Positions 1 to 6,900 of a stretch of 28,277 nucleotides of DNA are shown here, piece by piece (the stretch's first letter is position 1; each line of letters opens with the position of its first letter). The position numbers and the translations under genes are program-made. Under the pieces are notes generated by a model, which searched no databases, was not told where the DNA came from, and saw only the letters and a program-made list of their open reading frames with translations. Source of the stretch: DASZYF01 sp035545535 (GTDB lineage Bacteria; Actinomycetota; Actinomycetes; Mycobacteriales; CAJCIY01); NCBI GenBank assembly GCA_035545535.1, contig DASZYF010000146.1, positions 1-28,277 on the forward strand, written 5' to 3'.

Positions 1-2
1 CG

Positions 3-740
3 CCCACCGCTGCCCCGGGCGCACCGACGACCCCCGCCGCGGCGTCGGCCGTCGCGACGCGCCCCGCGCCCCGCTCGATCGCGGTGCAGACCAGCGCACC
101 CGCCGCGCACCGGCCGAGCCCGGCGAAGCCCGCTCCGTCGAAGAGCGCCGTCGCGCCGGTGGGGGCGAAGCCCGGCACCTACAGCGAGGCGACCACCGGC
201 ACCATCAAGTCCGCGCTCGGCACCATGTCGGCCGACGGTGACACGACGCTCACGGTCAGTGCCGACAAGGGCCGGGACCAGGAGCAGAAGGAGGTCGACA
301 AGAACAGCACGACCGACGAGATCGCGCGGTTCGCGGCCGACGGGTCGGTGCGGTTCACCTACTTGCACATCTCGAGCGCGGCGTTCGACGACACGTTCAC
401 GTTCACGACGCCCGAGCTCGTGTTCCCCGCGAAGCCGGCGCCGGGGCAGACGTGGTCGTGGAGCGCCAAGAGCGACGACGGCAAGACGACCATCACGTTC
501 AAGGGCACGTACAAGGGCACGGAGGACGTCACCATCGGCGGCACCGTCGTGCACTGCCTCATCGTCCAGGCGGACTTCACGCTGCAGTCGGACACGACGA
601 TCACCGTCACGCAGACCGCGGACTATGCGCCCGCCTACGGCCTCATCGTGCGCCAGCACCAGATGGCGAGCGGCACGGCGTACGGCACGCCGTTCACCGC
701 CGACACGACGACGACGCTCAAGAGCCTCACCCCGCAGTGA
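3..740 (+). CDS. Secreted or surface protein of unknown function, 5' end missing
   Basis: The reading frame is open from the window edge, so the true start and any signal peptide lie upstream. The first roughly 55 visible residues form a Pro/Ala/Thr/Ser-rich linker of the kind that spaces extracellular domains from a membrane or wall anchor. From about base 165 a compact domain of about 190 residues follows. It is rich in Thr, Ser and aromatic residues in alternating patterns (for example TFTFTTPELVF and TITVTQTADY), which suggests a beta-sandwich. It contains one cysteine and no catalytic motif that I recognise. The stop overlaps the GTG start of the next gene (GTGA at 737-740), so the two are probably translationally coupled. 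An extracellular or cell-surface location is inferred from composition only; no specific function can be given. Confidence 0.7.
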   Translation, partial: PTAAPGAPTTPAAASAVATRPAPRSIAVQTSAPAAHRPSPAKPAPSKSAVAPVGAKPGTYSEATTGTIKSALGTMSADGDTTLTVSADKGRDQEQKEVDKNSTTDEIARFAADGSVRFTYLHISSAAFDDTFTFTTPELVFPAKPAPGQTWSWSAKSDDGKTTITFKGTYKGTEDVTIGGTVVHCLIVQADFTLQSDTTITVTQTADYAPAYGLIVRQHQMASGTAYGTPFTADTTTTLKSLTPQ

Positions 741-1375
741 GCGGCGTGCTGCCGACGCCCTACGGCGACGCGCACCTGCACCTCGCCGGCCCGGCGCGCG
801 GCGCGACCGGCCGGGCGCTGCTGATGCACGGCGCCGGCACGTCGAGCGACGTCGCGGTGCTGCTGCAGCTGCAGGATGCGTTGGCCACGATGAAGGTGCG
901 CGTGGCCCGGCTCGACCAGCCCTACCGGGTCGCGGGTCGCCGCTCGCCGCCGCCGTCGTCGCAGCTCGACGCCGTCGCCCGCAGCGCCTGCGCGGAGCTC
1001 GCCCCGGCCGGGGCTCCGCTCGTGTTCGTGGGGCGGTCGAGCGGCGCCCGCGTGGCCTGCCGCATCGCGCGGTCGGTCGGGGCCGTCGGCGTGGTCGCGC
1101 TCGGCTTCCCGCTCGTGCCGCCCGGACGCCCCGAGGTGTCGCGGGCCGACGAGCTCGCGGGCGCCGGGGTCCCCGTGCTCGTGATCCAGGGGGAGCGCGA
1201 CGGGTTCGGCACGCCCGACGACATCCGCAGGCTCAAGGTCAAGGGCGTGACGGTGCATGCGGTGGCGGGCGGCGACCACTCGCTGAAGACGCGGAAGCTC
1301 GACGGCCGCACCGAGGCCGATGCCGTGGCCGAGGCCGTGCGCGTGGCCGCGGCCTGGATCGCGAAGAAGCTCTAG
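737..1375 (+). CDS. Alpha/beta hydrolase, Tex30/KANL3-like
   Basis: A 212-residue alpha/beta hydrolase. The catalytic triad can be read directly: nucleophile elbow GRSSG with Ser101, acid Asp155 in GERDGFG, and His181 in GGDHSL. The oxyanion-side motif MHGAGTSSD lies near the N terminus. This short form with an HGAG motif resembles the Tex30/KANL3-type hydrolases, whose substrates are mostly unknown. The start is the GTG that overlaps the previous stop; longer in-frame versions would run through the previous gene. No signal peptide is visible, so it is probably cytosolic. It converges with the DtxR-family gene, and the two stop codons overlap in the four bases CTAG (1372-1375). The fold and triad are secure; the substrate is not known. 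Confidence 0.8.
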   Translation: MSGVLPTPYGDAHLHLAGPARGATGRALLMHGAGTSSDVAVLLQLQDALATMKVRVARLDQPYRVAGRRSPPPSSQLDAVARSACAELAPAGAPLVFVGRSSGARVACRIARSVGAVGVVALGFPLVPPGRPEVSRADELAGAGVPVLVIQGERDGFGTPDDIRRLKVKGVTVHAVAGGDHSLKTRKLDGRTEADAVAEAVRVAAAWIAKKL

Positions 1376-2031
1376 GCCGCGACGTAGACCTTGGCCGCGA
1401 CCGCGTCGGTCACGGACACCTCGGCCCCGTTGACGGTGACGGTCACGCCGCTCGCCGACACCCCGCTGACCTGCAGCTCCTGGCCGGGCAGCAGGTGGTT
1501 CGACTCGAGCATGTGCATGTGGTCGGGGTGCGCCTCGAGCTCTTCGTCGATGCGCCGGATCACCGCGGCGCCGCCGGCCCTGACGTCGGCCAGCGCCGTC
1601 AGCTGCTCGTCCTTCGCCGGGTGCGCCGAGCCCGGGATGGGGTTGCCGTGCGGGCAGGTGCCCGGGTCACCGAGCCGCTCCACGAGGTAGGCCTCCAGCC
1701 GCGGGCTGATGGCGTGCTCGAGGCGGCAGGCCTCCTCGTGCACCTCGGCCCACGGCACACCCAGGACGTCGGTGAGCAGCCGCTCGGCGAGGCGGTGCCG
1801 GCGCATGACGGCGGTCGCGTAGTCGCGCCCGGAGTCCGACAGCCGGATGACGCGGGCCTCGTCGAGGTGCAGGTAGCCCTCGCGCTCCAGGCGGGCGACG
1901 GTCTCGCTCACGGCCGGCGCGGAGACCCCGAGCCGCTCGACCAGCCGCGCCCGCATCGCGGGCACGCCCGACTCCTCGAGCTCCAAGATCGTCTCGAGGT
2001 ACTCCTCGACGGGAGGGTGGAAGTCGCCCAC
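1372..2031 (-). CDS. DtxR/MntR-family metal-dependent transcriptional repressor
   Basis: A 219-residue metalloregulator. It has an N-terminal winged helix (about 5-65), a dimerisation and metal-binding domain (about 66-140) and a C-terminal SH3-like/FeoA-type domain (about 150-219). With the GTG start at 2031 the numbering coincides with DtxR and IdeR: His79, Glu83, His98, Cys102, Glu105 and His106 are all present. Position 10, a methionine ligand in DtxR/IdeR, is Glu here, and MntR has an acidic ligand (Asp8) in that place. The protein may therefore sense manganese, or both metals, rather than iron alone. The start is also supported by TACGCT six bases upstream, the leaderless pattern seen at other genes here. 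A longer frame reaches 2124 but crosses that promoter. It is divergent from sigR. I see no obvious DtxR or MntR box in the window, so its targets are unknown. Confidence 0.9.
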   Translation of the reverse strand: MGDFHPPVEEYLETILELEESGVPAMRARLVERLGVSAPAVSETVARLEREGYLHLDEARVIRLSDSGRDYATAVMRRHRLAERLLTDVLGVPWAEVHEEACRLEHAISPRLEAYLVERLGDPGTCPHGNPIPGSAHPAKDEQLTALADVRAGGAAVIRRIDEELEAHPDHMHMLESNHLLPGQELQVSGVSASGVTVTVNGAEVSVTDAVAAKVYVAA

Positions 2032-2037
2032 GTGCCC

Positions 2038-2043
2038 AGCGTA
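2038..2043 (-). promoter_or_regulatory. -10 hexamer of the leaderless DtxR-family gene
   Basis: TACGCT on the minus strand, followed by six bases (gggcac) and the GTG start at 2031. The spacing places the transcription start at or next to the GTG. Confidence 0.6.
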
Positions 2044-2058
2044 CGGCGCGGTCGGGGT

Positions 2059-2085
2059 GGGAATCCGCGCCTGGGCACGGGTGTT
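2059..2085 (+). promoter_or_regulatory. SigR/SigH-type promoter in front of sigR
   Basis: GGGAAT at 2059-2064 is followed, counting from GGAAT (2060-2064), by exactly 18 bases and then GTT at 2083-2085. This matches the known SigR consensus GGAAT-N18-GTT. It lies directly upstream of the sigR reading frame, so positive autoregulation is the natural reading. A start of transcription about 7-9 bases after GTT would fall near 2092, at the edge of the GGAGGTG ribosome site at 2094-2100. Confidence 0.75.
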
Positions 2086-2093
2086 CCGGCGGT

Positions 2094-2100
2094 GGAGGTG
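2094..2100 (+). promoter_or_regulatory. Strong ribosome binding site for the upstream GTG start of sigR
   Basis: GGAGGTG lies 8 bases before the in-frame GTG at 2109. This is the best ribosome site in the region and argues that the 5'-extended sigR product is really made. The internal ATG at 2196 has only a weak, distant GGAG before it. Confidence 0.55.
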
Positions 2101-2108
2101 CAACGAGA

Positions 2109-2816
2109 GTGCTGACCATCGCACGGCCGATAGGCTCCACCTACGTCCCTTGGGAGGTGGGTGCCGCGTCCGAGTCCAGCGCGGAGTCGAGCAGCATGTC
2201 GAACGCCACGACCGGGGCTTCGCAGGAGACGCCGGAGGAGCGTTCGGCGCGCTTCGAGCGCGACGCGCTGCCCTTCCTGGACCAGCTCTACGCCGCCGCG
2301 CTGCGCATGACGCGCAACCCGGCCGACGCCGAGGACCTGGTCCAGGAGACGTTCGCCAAGGCCTACTCGGCGTTCCACCAGTTCACCGAGGGCACGAACC
2401 TCAAGGCCTGGCTCTACCGGATCCTCACCAACACGTTCATCAACTCCTACCGCAAGGCCCAGCGGCAGCCGCAGCAGGCCTCGAGCGAAGGGGTCGAGGA
2501 CTGGCAGCTGGCCGAGGCCGAGTCGCACGACTCGCGCGGCCTGCGCAGCGCCGAGACCGAGGCGCTGGACCACCTGCCGGACTCCGACGTGAAGGACGCG
2601 TTGCAGGCGCTGCCGGAGGACTTCCGCATGGCCGTCTACTACGCCGACGTCGAGGGGTTCTCCTACAAGGAGATCGCCGAGATCATGGGCACGCCCATCG
2701 GCACCGTGATGTCGCGCCTGCACCGCGGGCGTCGTGCGCTGCGCAAGGCCCTGGGGGAGTACGCCGTGGAGCGGGGACTGGTTCGTCCCGGGGACCTGGT
2801 GGAGGAGGCGTCGTGA
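2109..2816 (+). CDS. sigR: ECF sigma factor of the SigR/SigH thiol-stress family
   Basis: An RNA polymerase sigma factor of 235 residues from GTG 2109, or 206 from the internal ATG 2196. Sigma region 2 (about 55-120) carries the ADAEDLVQETFAKAY helix and WLYRILTNTFINSYRK. Region 4 (about 165-215) has the LPEDFRMAVYYADVEGFSYKEIAEI type recognition helix-turn-helix and GTVMSRLHRGRR. These are characteristic of SigR of Streptomyces and SigH of mycobacteria, which control thioredoxin, mycothiol and proteostasis genes under disulfide stress. The next gene is its anti-sigma factor, overlapping by GTGA, which is the conserved arrangement. A SigR-type promoter precedes the longer start. A TAGGCT at 2131-2136 could be a second, housekeeping -10 that yields only the shorter form. 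The family assignment is firm; which start dominates is open. Confidence 0.93.
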   Translation: MLTIARPIGSTYVPWEVGAASESSAESSSMSNATTGASQETPEERSARFERDALPFLDQLYAAALRMTRNPADAEDLVQETFAKAYSAFHQFTEGTNLKAWLYRILTNTFINSYRKAQRQPQQASSEGVEDWQLAEAESHDSRGLRSAETEALDHLPDSDVKDALQALPEDFRMAVYYADVEGFSYKEIAEIMGTPIGTVMSRLHRGRRALRKALGEYAVERGLVRPGDLVEEAS

Positions 2817-3091
2817 GCATCGACTGTGGTGCGGGCGATGGGGTCGACTGCAGCAAGCTGCTCGCGCGACTCCCGGCCTACCTCGACGGCGAGATGGACA
2901 CCGCGGAGGCGGCGCAGTTCCGCGACCACCTCCAGAAGTGCGCGCCGTGCATGGACGAGCACGACCTCGACCACGCGATCAAGGCCGTCGTCGGCAAGTG
3001 CTGCGGCGGCGAGACCGCCTCGGAGCAGCTGCGCGCGAAGGTCATGACCCGCATCACCACGCTCCGGGTGGAGATCACCTCAGAGGGCTGA
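2813..3091 (+). CDS. rsrA: Zinc-binding redox-sensing anti-sigma factor RsrA/RshA
   Basis: A 92-residue ZAS-type anti-sigma factor that binds SigR and releases it on disulfide formation. The signature HxxxCxxC reads His39, Cys43 and Cys46. Cys13, in the DCSKLLARLPAYLDGE segment, matches the conserved Cys11 of Streptomyces RsrA, which is a zinc ligand when reduced and forms the trigger disulfide when oxidised. Cys5 and the Cys-Cys pair near the C-terminal part (GKCCGG) are also typical. The GTG start overlaps the sigR stop, and GGAGGAGG at 2801-2808 is a strong ribosome site. It is co-transcribed with sigR, so it is part of the same feedback loop. The next gene, an epimerase, has its own leaderless-type promoter and is probably not functionally tied to this pair. 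Confidence 0.93.
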   Translation: MSIDCGAGDGVDCSKLLARLPAYLDGEMDTAEAAQFRDHLQKCAPCMDEHDLDHAIKAVVGKCCGGETASEQLRAKVMTRITTLRVEITSEG

Positions 3092-3105
3092 ACGTATTCG
3101 TTCGT

Positions 3106-3111
3106 TAGCCT
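3106..3111 (+). promoter_or_regulatory. -10 hexamer of the leaderless epimerase gene
   Basis: TAGCCT, then six bases (gcgtcc), then the GTG at 3118. There is no ribosome site before this GTG, which fits a leaderless transcript. Confidence 0.55.
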
Positions 3112-3117
3112 GCGTCC

Positions 3118-4077
3118 GTGAAGGTCATGGTCACCGGCGCGGCCGGCTTCATCGGCTCGCACGTCACCGACCGCCTTCTCGCCGACGGCCATGACGTCGT
3201 CGGCATCGACGACCTCTCGAGCGGCAAGCTCACGAACCTCGCCGATGCGCGCGCCGTCAACGAGCAGCGCCCGGGCGCGTTCTCGTTCCGCACGTTCGAC
3301 GTCACCGACGAAGGTCTCGCCGACGTCGTCGCCGCGGAGCAGCCCGAGGTCATCTGCCACCTCGCGGCGCAGATCGACGTGCGCATCTCGGTCGCCGACC
3401 CGCTGAAGGACGCGCGCCTCAACGTCCTCGGCACGATCAACGTGTGCGAGTCCGCCCGCAAGGCGGGCACCCGCAAGGTCGTCTTCACGTCGAGCGGCGG
3501 CTCGATCTACGGCTCGCCCTCGTCGCTGCCGGTGAGCGAGCGCACGCAGCCTGACCCCGAGTCGCAGTACGCGGCGAGCAAGACCTGTGGCGAGGTCTAC
3601 CTCGCGACCTACGCGCACCTGTACGGCCTGCAGTGGACGTCGCTGCGGCTATCCAACGTCTACGGCCCGCGGCAGGACCCGCACGGTGAGGCGGGCGTCG
3701 TCGCGATCTTCTCGACGGCGATGCTGTCGAAGAAGCAGGCGAAGATCTTCGGTGACGGCACTTCGACGCGCGACTACGTGTTCGTCGCCGACGTCGCGGA
3801 CGCGTTCGCCCGCGCGGCGGGTGATGCGGCCAACGGTCGCCGGCTGAACATCGGCACGTCCCGGCAGTGCACCGTGCGCGAGCTGCACTCGCTCGTCGCG
3901 AAGGCGGCCGACGCTCCCGACGACCCGCTGATGGCCGAACCCCGCCTCGGTGAGCTGCAGGCGATCGCGCTTGACGTGACCGCCGCGCGGCAGGCGCTCG
4001 GCTGGGAGCCGCGCACCACGCTCGAGGAGGGCATCCCCGAGACCGTCGCGTTCATCAGGTCCCAGCTCGAGGCCTGA
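3118..4077 (+). CDS. NAD-dependent epimerase/dehydratase, GalE-like (extended SDR)
   Basis: A 319-residue extended short-chain dehydrogenase. The N-terminal Rossmann motif GxxGxxG is at Gly7, Gly10 and Gly13 (GAAGFIG). The catalytic Tyr151-x3-Lys155 lies in QYAASK, and the upstream Ser/Thr region reads SSGGSIYG. The length and motifs fit UDP-glucose 4-epimerase-like enzymes that rearrange the sugar of a nucleotide sugar through a 4-keto intermediate using tightly bound NAD. The pattern does not separate UDP-glucose, UDP-glucuronate or related substrates. It begins 26 bases after rsrA, from a leaderless-type promoter, and converges with the DUF5317-like gene with only two bases between the stops. 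No glycosyltransferase neighbours are visible, so the pathway (envelope polysaccharide or galactose use) is undetermined. Confidence 0.87.
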   Translation: MKVMVTGAAGFIGSHVTDRLLADGHDVVGIDDLSSGKLTNLADARAVNEQRPGAFSFRTFDVTDEGLADVVAAEQPEVICHLAAQIDVRISVADPLKDARLNVLGTINVCESARKAGTRKVVFTSSGGSIYGSPSSLPVSERTQPDPESQYAASKTCGEVYLATYAHLYGLQWTSLRLSNVYGPRQDPHGEAGVVAIFSTAMLSKKQAKIFGDGTSTRDYVFVADVADAFARAAGDAANGRRLNIGTSRQCTVRELHSLVAKAADAPDDPLMAEPRLGELQAIALDVTAARQALGWEPRTTLEEGIPETVAFIRSQLEA

Positions 4078-4079
4078 CC

Positions 4080-4628
4080 TCAGCGGCGGCGCCGGCGGGC
4101 CTTGGCGCCCAGCGCGACGCCGTCGGTGACGAACAGCGCGACGCCGGACGCGACGAGGACGTCGCCCGGGCTCGCCACGGCGGAGCCCCAGGGCAGCGGT
4201 GACACCACCGGGATCCAGTCGTCGAGGAACGCGAGCGACGTCGTCGAGTCCTCGGGCGCGTGCAGGGGGTCGTGCAGCAGTGCGCCCGTCGACTTGCCCA
4301 CGCGGGCGAGCTGCGTGACCTTCACCGGCATCACGCCGCTGTTCGCCGTGATCACGACGAGGTTGCACAGGAGGCCCGCGAGGATCAGGCCGAGGCCGGG
4401 GACGCCGCGGTTCGCGAGCACGAAGCCCGCGGCGAGCAGGGCGGCGACGAGGAAGCCCGTGTAGGACGCGGCGGTGCCGCCCGCGAGGACCCCGACGAGC
4501 TGCGCTCCGACCGCGAGCAGCACGAGCGACCAGCGGTGCGGGTGCAGCTCGCCGAGCCGCGCGAACGTCCCACCGCGCAGGCGGCCGACCACGACGCCGC
4601 CGAGGACGCTCGCGAGGAGCAGGAGCAC
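4080..4628 (-). CDS. DUF5317-like integral membrane protein
   Basis: A 182-residue hydrophobic protein with about five membrane segments: around residues 1-17, 32-50, 55-72, 78-98, and a final one at about 155-172. A polar loop between the last two contains NSGVMPV and a WIPVVSPLPWG segment. The N-G-MPV signature between helices is what I associate with DUF5317, an actinobacterial and Chloroflexota membrane family without known function. It ends in a basic tail (KARRRRR) expected on the cytoplasmic side. The GTG start is set by TACTGT six bases upstream. It is divergent from the biotin carboxylase gene, with only 41 bases between the starts. The membrane assignment is secure; the family name is from memory. 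Confidence 0.65.
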   Translation of the reverse strand: MLLLLASVLGGVVVGRLRGGTFARLGELHPHRWSLVLLAVGAQLVGVLAGGTAASYTGFLVAALLAAGFVLANRGVPGLGLILAGLLCNLVVITANSGVMPVKVTQLARVGKSTGALLHDPLHAPEDSTTSLAFLDDWIPVVSPLPWGSAVASPGDVLVASGVALFVTDGVALGAKARRRRR

Positions 4629-4634
4629 TCCGGA

Positions 4635-4640
4635 ACAGTA
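4635..4640 (-). promoter_or_regulatory. -10 hexamer of the leaderless DUF5317-like gene
   Basis: TACTGT on the minus strand, then six bases (tccgga), then the GTG at 4628. It faces the plus-strand -10 at 4658-4663, with 17 bases between them. Confidence 0.55.
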
Positions 4641-4657
4641 GGAGGACCGGTGCCCCC

Positions 4658-4663
4658 TAGGGT
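4658..4663 (+). promoter_or_regulatory. -10 hexamer of the leaderless biotin carboxylase gene
   Basis: TAGGGT, then six bases (tcagga), then the GTG at 4670. The same hexamer precedes the biotinyl carrier gene at 10023. Confidence 0.6.
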
Positions 4664-4669
4664 TCAGGA

Positions 4670-6013
4670 GTGTTCGAGACGCTGCTCGTGGCGAACCGCG
4701 GCGAGATCGCCCGGCGGGTGATCCGCACGGCGCAGCGCATGGGCATCAAGGCCGTCGCGGTCTACAGCGAGGCCGACGCCGGTGCGCAGCACGTGCGCGA
4801 CGCCGACGACGCGTTCCTGCTCGGGCCGGCCGCGCCCGCCGAGTCCTACCTCGACACCGCGAAGGTCCTCGAGGCCGCGCGCGCGTCGGGCGCGCAGGCG
4901 GTGCACCCCGGCTACGGCTTCCTCGCGGAGAACGCGGGCTTCGCGCAGCAGGTGATCGACGCGGGCCTTGTGTGGGTCGGGCCGTCGCCGGACGCGATCA
5001 CGTCGATGGGCGACAAGGTCGCGGCGCGCAACCTCATGGCCGCCGCGGGCGTGCCGGTCGCGCCCGGCACCACGGAGCCCGTCACCGAGGTCGGCGCCGC
5101 GCTGGAGGCCGCCCGGTCGCTCGGGTACCCGCTGATGGTGAAGGCCAGTGCCGGCGGGGGTGGCATCGGGATGGGCGTCGCGCGCGACGACGGCGAGCTC
5201 ACCGCCGCGTTCGAGACCGCGCGCTCGCGCGCCGAGCGCTTCTTCGGCTCGCCGTCGATCCTGCTCGAACGCTACGTCGAAGGCGCGCGGCACGTCGAGG
5301 TGCAGGTGCTCGGCCTCGCCGACGGTCGCGTCGTGACGCTGGGGGAGCGGGACTGCTCCGTGCAGCGCCGGCACCAGAAGGTCGCGGAGGAGACGCCGTC
5401 GCCGGGCGTCGGCGCCGCGCTGCGCGAACGGATGCTCGCGCTCGCGGCGACCGCGGGCCGGGCGGTCGGCTACCGCAACGCCGGCACCATCGAGTGCCTC
5501 GTCGATCCGTCGGCGCAGGAGTTCTTCTTCCTCGAGATGAACACGCGCCTGCAGGTGGAGCACCCGGTCACCGAGATGGTGACCGGCGTCGACCTCGTCG
5601 AGCAGCAGCTGCTCATCGCGGCCGGCGAGCCGCCGTCCTACGACGTCGACAGCGTGGCCGCCACCGGCCACGCACTCGAGCTGCGCGTGTACGCCGAAGA
5701 CCCCAAGCGCTTCCTGCCCTCGCCCGGCACGATCACGGCGTGGTCCGAGCCGAGCGGCTCCGGCGTGCGCGTCGACGCGGGCTACGGCAACGGCGACACG
5801 GTCACCCCGTTCTACGACCCGCTGCTCGCGAAGCTCTGCGTGTGGGGCAGCGACCGCCCCGACGCCCTCGAGCGGGCCCGAGCGGCGGTCGGCGCGTTCG
5901 TCGTCGAGGGACCGAAGACGAACCTCCCGTTCTTCACCGAGCTGCTCGACGACCCGGAGTACGTGAGCGGCGACTACGACACCGGCATCGTCGATCGCAT
6001 GCGGAGGAGCTGA
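4670..6013 (+). CDS. Biotin carboxylase subunit of an acyl-CoA/acetyl-CoA carboxylase
   Basis: A 447-residue stand-alone biotin carboxylase, the usual length for AccC-type subunits. It uses ATP and bicarbonate to carboxylate biotin on a carrier protein. The N-terminal domain begins VANRGEIARRVIRTA. The ATP-grasp domain follows with the glycine-rich KASAGGGGIGM loop, HVEVQVLG, ERDCSVQRRHQKV and the active-site stretch EMNTRLQVEHPVTE. The carboxylase C-terminal domain ends the protein. No biotinyl domain is fused, unlike the long alpha chains (AccA3, MccA) common in actinobacteria, so it needs a separate carrier; the 69-residue biotinyl protein at 10023 is the only one in the window. The enoyl-CoA hydratase begins seven bases downstream, suggesting a role in acyl-CoA metabolism. 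No carboxyltransferase subunit is present here, so the substrate is unknown. Confidence 0.92.
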   Translation: MFETLLVANRGEIARRVIRTAQRMGIKAVAVYSEADAGAQHVRDADDAFLLGPAAPAESYLDTAKVLEAARASGAQAVHPGYGFLAENAGFAQQVIDAGLVWVGPSPDAITSMGDKVAARNLMAAAGVPVAPGTTEPVTEVGAALEAARSLGYPLMVKASAGGGGIGMGVARDDGELTAAFETARSRAERFFGSPSILLERYVEGARHVEVQVLGLADGRVVTLGERDCSVQRRHQKVAEETPSPGVGAALRERMLALAATAGRAVGYRNAGTIECLVDPSAQEFFFLEMNTRLQVEHPVTEMVTGVDLVEQQLLIAAGEPPSYDVDSVAATGHALELRVYAEDPKRFLPSPGTITAWSEPSGSGVRVDAGYGNGDTVTPFYDPLLAKLCVWGSDRPDALERARAAVGAFVVEGPKTNLPFFTELLDDPEYVSGDYDTGIVDRMRRS

Positions 6014-6020
6014 CCACCAC

Positions 6021-6800
6021 ATGGCTGCCACGGCAGACCTCGAGACCTCGCTCGACGACGGTGTCCTCACCGTCCTCATCAACCGCGAGGAGAAGCGCAA
6101 CGCACTGAACGCGGCCGTGCTGCAGGGCATCCTCGCCGCCGTCTCGTCGCCTCGGGAGGACGCGCGCGTGGTGCTCGTGCGCAGCGCCGGCGACCGCGCG
6201 TTCTGCGCGGGTGCCGACCTCGCGCTCATGGGCGAGGACGCCACCGGCCTCGAGGTGCACGAAGCGCGGGGCGGCCTGCGGGAGGTCGTGCTCGCGATGC
6301 GCGCCTGCCCGCTGCCGGTCGTCGCCCGCGTGCAGGGCCTGTGCCTCGCCGGCGGCGTGGGGCTCGCGCTCGGCTGCGACATCGTCGTCTGCAGCGACGC
6401 GGCCGAGTGGGGGCTGCCCGAGGTCGACCGCGGGCTGTGGCCGTTCATGGTGAGCGGCCTGCTCGCCCGTCACGTGTCGCCCAAGCGTGCGATGGACTGG
6501 ATGCTCACCGGTCGCCGGTTCAGCTCCACCGAGGCGCTCGAGGCCGGCCTCGCGTCCCGTGTCGTCCCGGCGGACCGCCTCGACGGGGAGATCGAGGAGC
6601 TGGTGGCGGCGCTCGCGGCCAAGGCGCCCGTGGCGGTCCGGCTCGGCAAGCAGTCGTGGATCACGGCGACGGATGCCCCGCTCGAGCCCGGGCTCGAAGC
6701 GCTGCAGGCGCAGCTCGCGCTCATCACGACGACGAAGGACGCTGCGGAGGGCGTCGCGGCGTTCTTCGAGAAGCGCCCGCCTCGCTGGACGGGCCGCTAG
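6021..6800 (+). CDS. Enoyl-CoA hydratase/isomerase (crotonase family)
   Basis: A 259-residue crotonase-fold protein. It shows EKRNALNAAVL, the CoA/oxyanion motif DRAFCAGADLALM, the second oxyanion stretch VQGLCLAGGVGLALGCDIV, and LPEVDRGLWP. Of the two classical hydratase glutamates, the one in PEV (Glu134, the rat Glu164 position) is present. The other position (rat Glu144) is Gly114. This single-Glu pattern is found in isomerases and in some hydratases of the methylglutaconyl-CoA type, so simple 2-enoyl-CoA hydration should not be assumed. It follows the biotin carboxylase with a seven-base gap and is very likely co-transcribed. A carboxylase-hydratase pair recalls leucine or isoprenoid breakdown, but no other gene of those pathways is nearby. 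Confidence 0.87.
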   Translation: MAATADLETSLDDGVLTVLINREEKRNALNAAVLQGILAAVSSPREDARVVLVRSAGDRAFCAGADLALMGEDATGLEVHEARGGLREVVLAMRACPLPVVARVQGLCLAGGVGLALGCDIVVCSDAAEWGLPEVDRGLWPFMVSGLLARHVSPKRAMDWMLTGRRFSSTEALEAGLASRVVPADRLDGEIEELVAALAAKAPVAVRLGKQSWITATDAPLEPGLEALQAQLALITTTKDAAEGVAAFFEKRPPRWTGR

Positions 6801-6831
6801 TGCGGATGCGCCGAGGACCGGTGCATCCGCA
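6801..6831 (+). terminator. Inverted repeat after the enoyl-CoA hydratase gene
   Basis: TGCGGATGC (6801-6809) and its perfect complement GCATCCGCA (6823-6831) form a 9-bp stem around a 13-base loop, starting at the base after the TAG stop. There is no T tract, which is usual in actinobacteria. It probably ends the carboxylase-hydratase transcript. Confidence 0.5.
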
Positions 6832-6858
6832 CGGGTCGGGCTCGCCCATCCGGACCGT

Positions 6859-6900
6859 TCGGCTGACGGGTGTCGACGATCGGCTGACCGGATGGCCGAT
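6859..6900. promoter_or_regulatory. Possible operator in the gap before the glycosidase gene
   Basis: TCGGCTGAC occurs at 6859-6867 and again at 6880-6888, exactly 21 bases apart, so both copies face the same side of the helix. The second copy also belongs to an inverted repeat ATCGGC (6879-6884) and GCCGAT (6895-6900). The remainder of the 179-base gap (6801-6979) shows no reading frame and no clear promoter. Confidence 0.3.

Noticed and set aside
3104..3117. IdeR/DtxR box before the epimerase gene
   Set aside because: Only a GTTAGCCT fragment is similar. The second half of the 19-bp palindrome is missing, and the TAGCCT fits the -10 pattern better.
4664..6448. Long antisense reading frame (594 residues) opposite the biotin carboxylase and hydratase genes
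   Set aside because: It is a shadow frame of high-GC coding sequence, Arg/Ala/His-rich without domain motifs, while the plus strand has clear enzyme motifs throughout.
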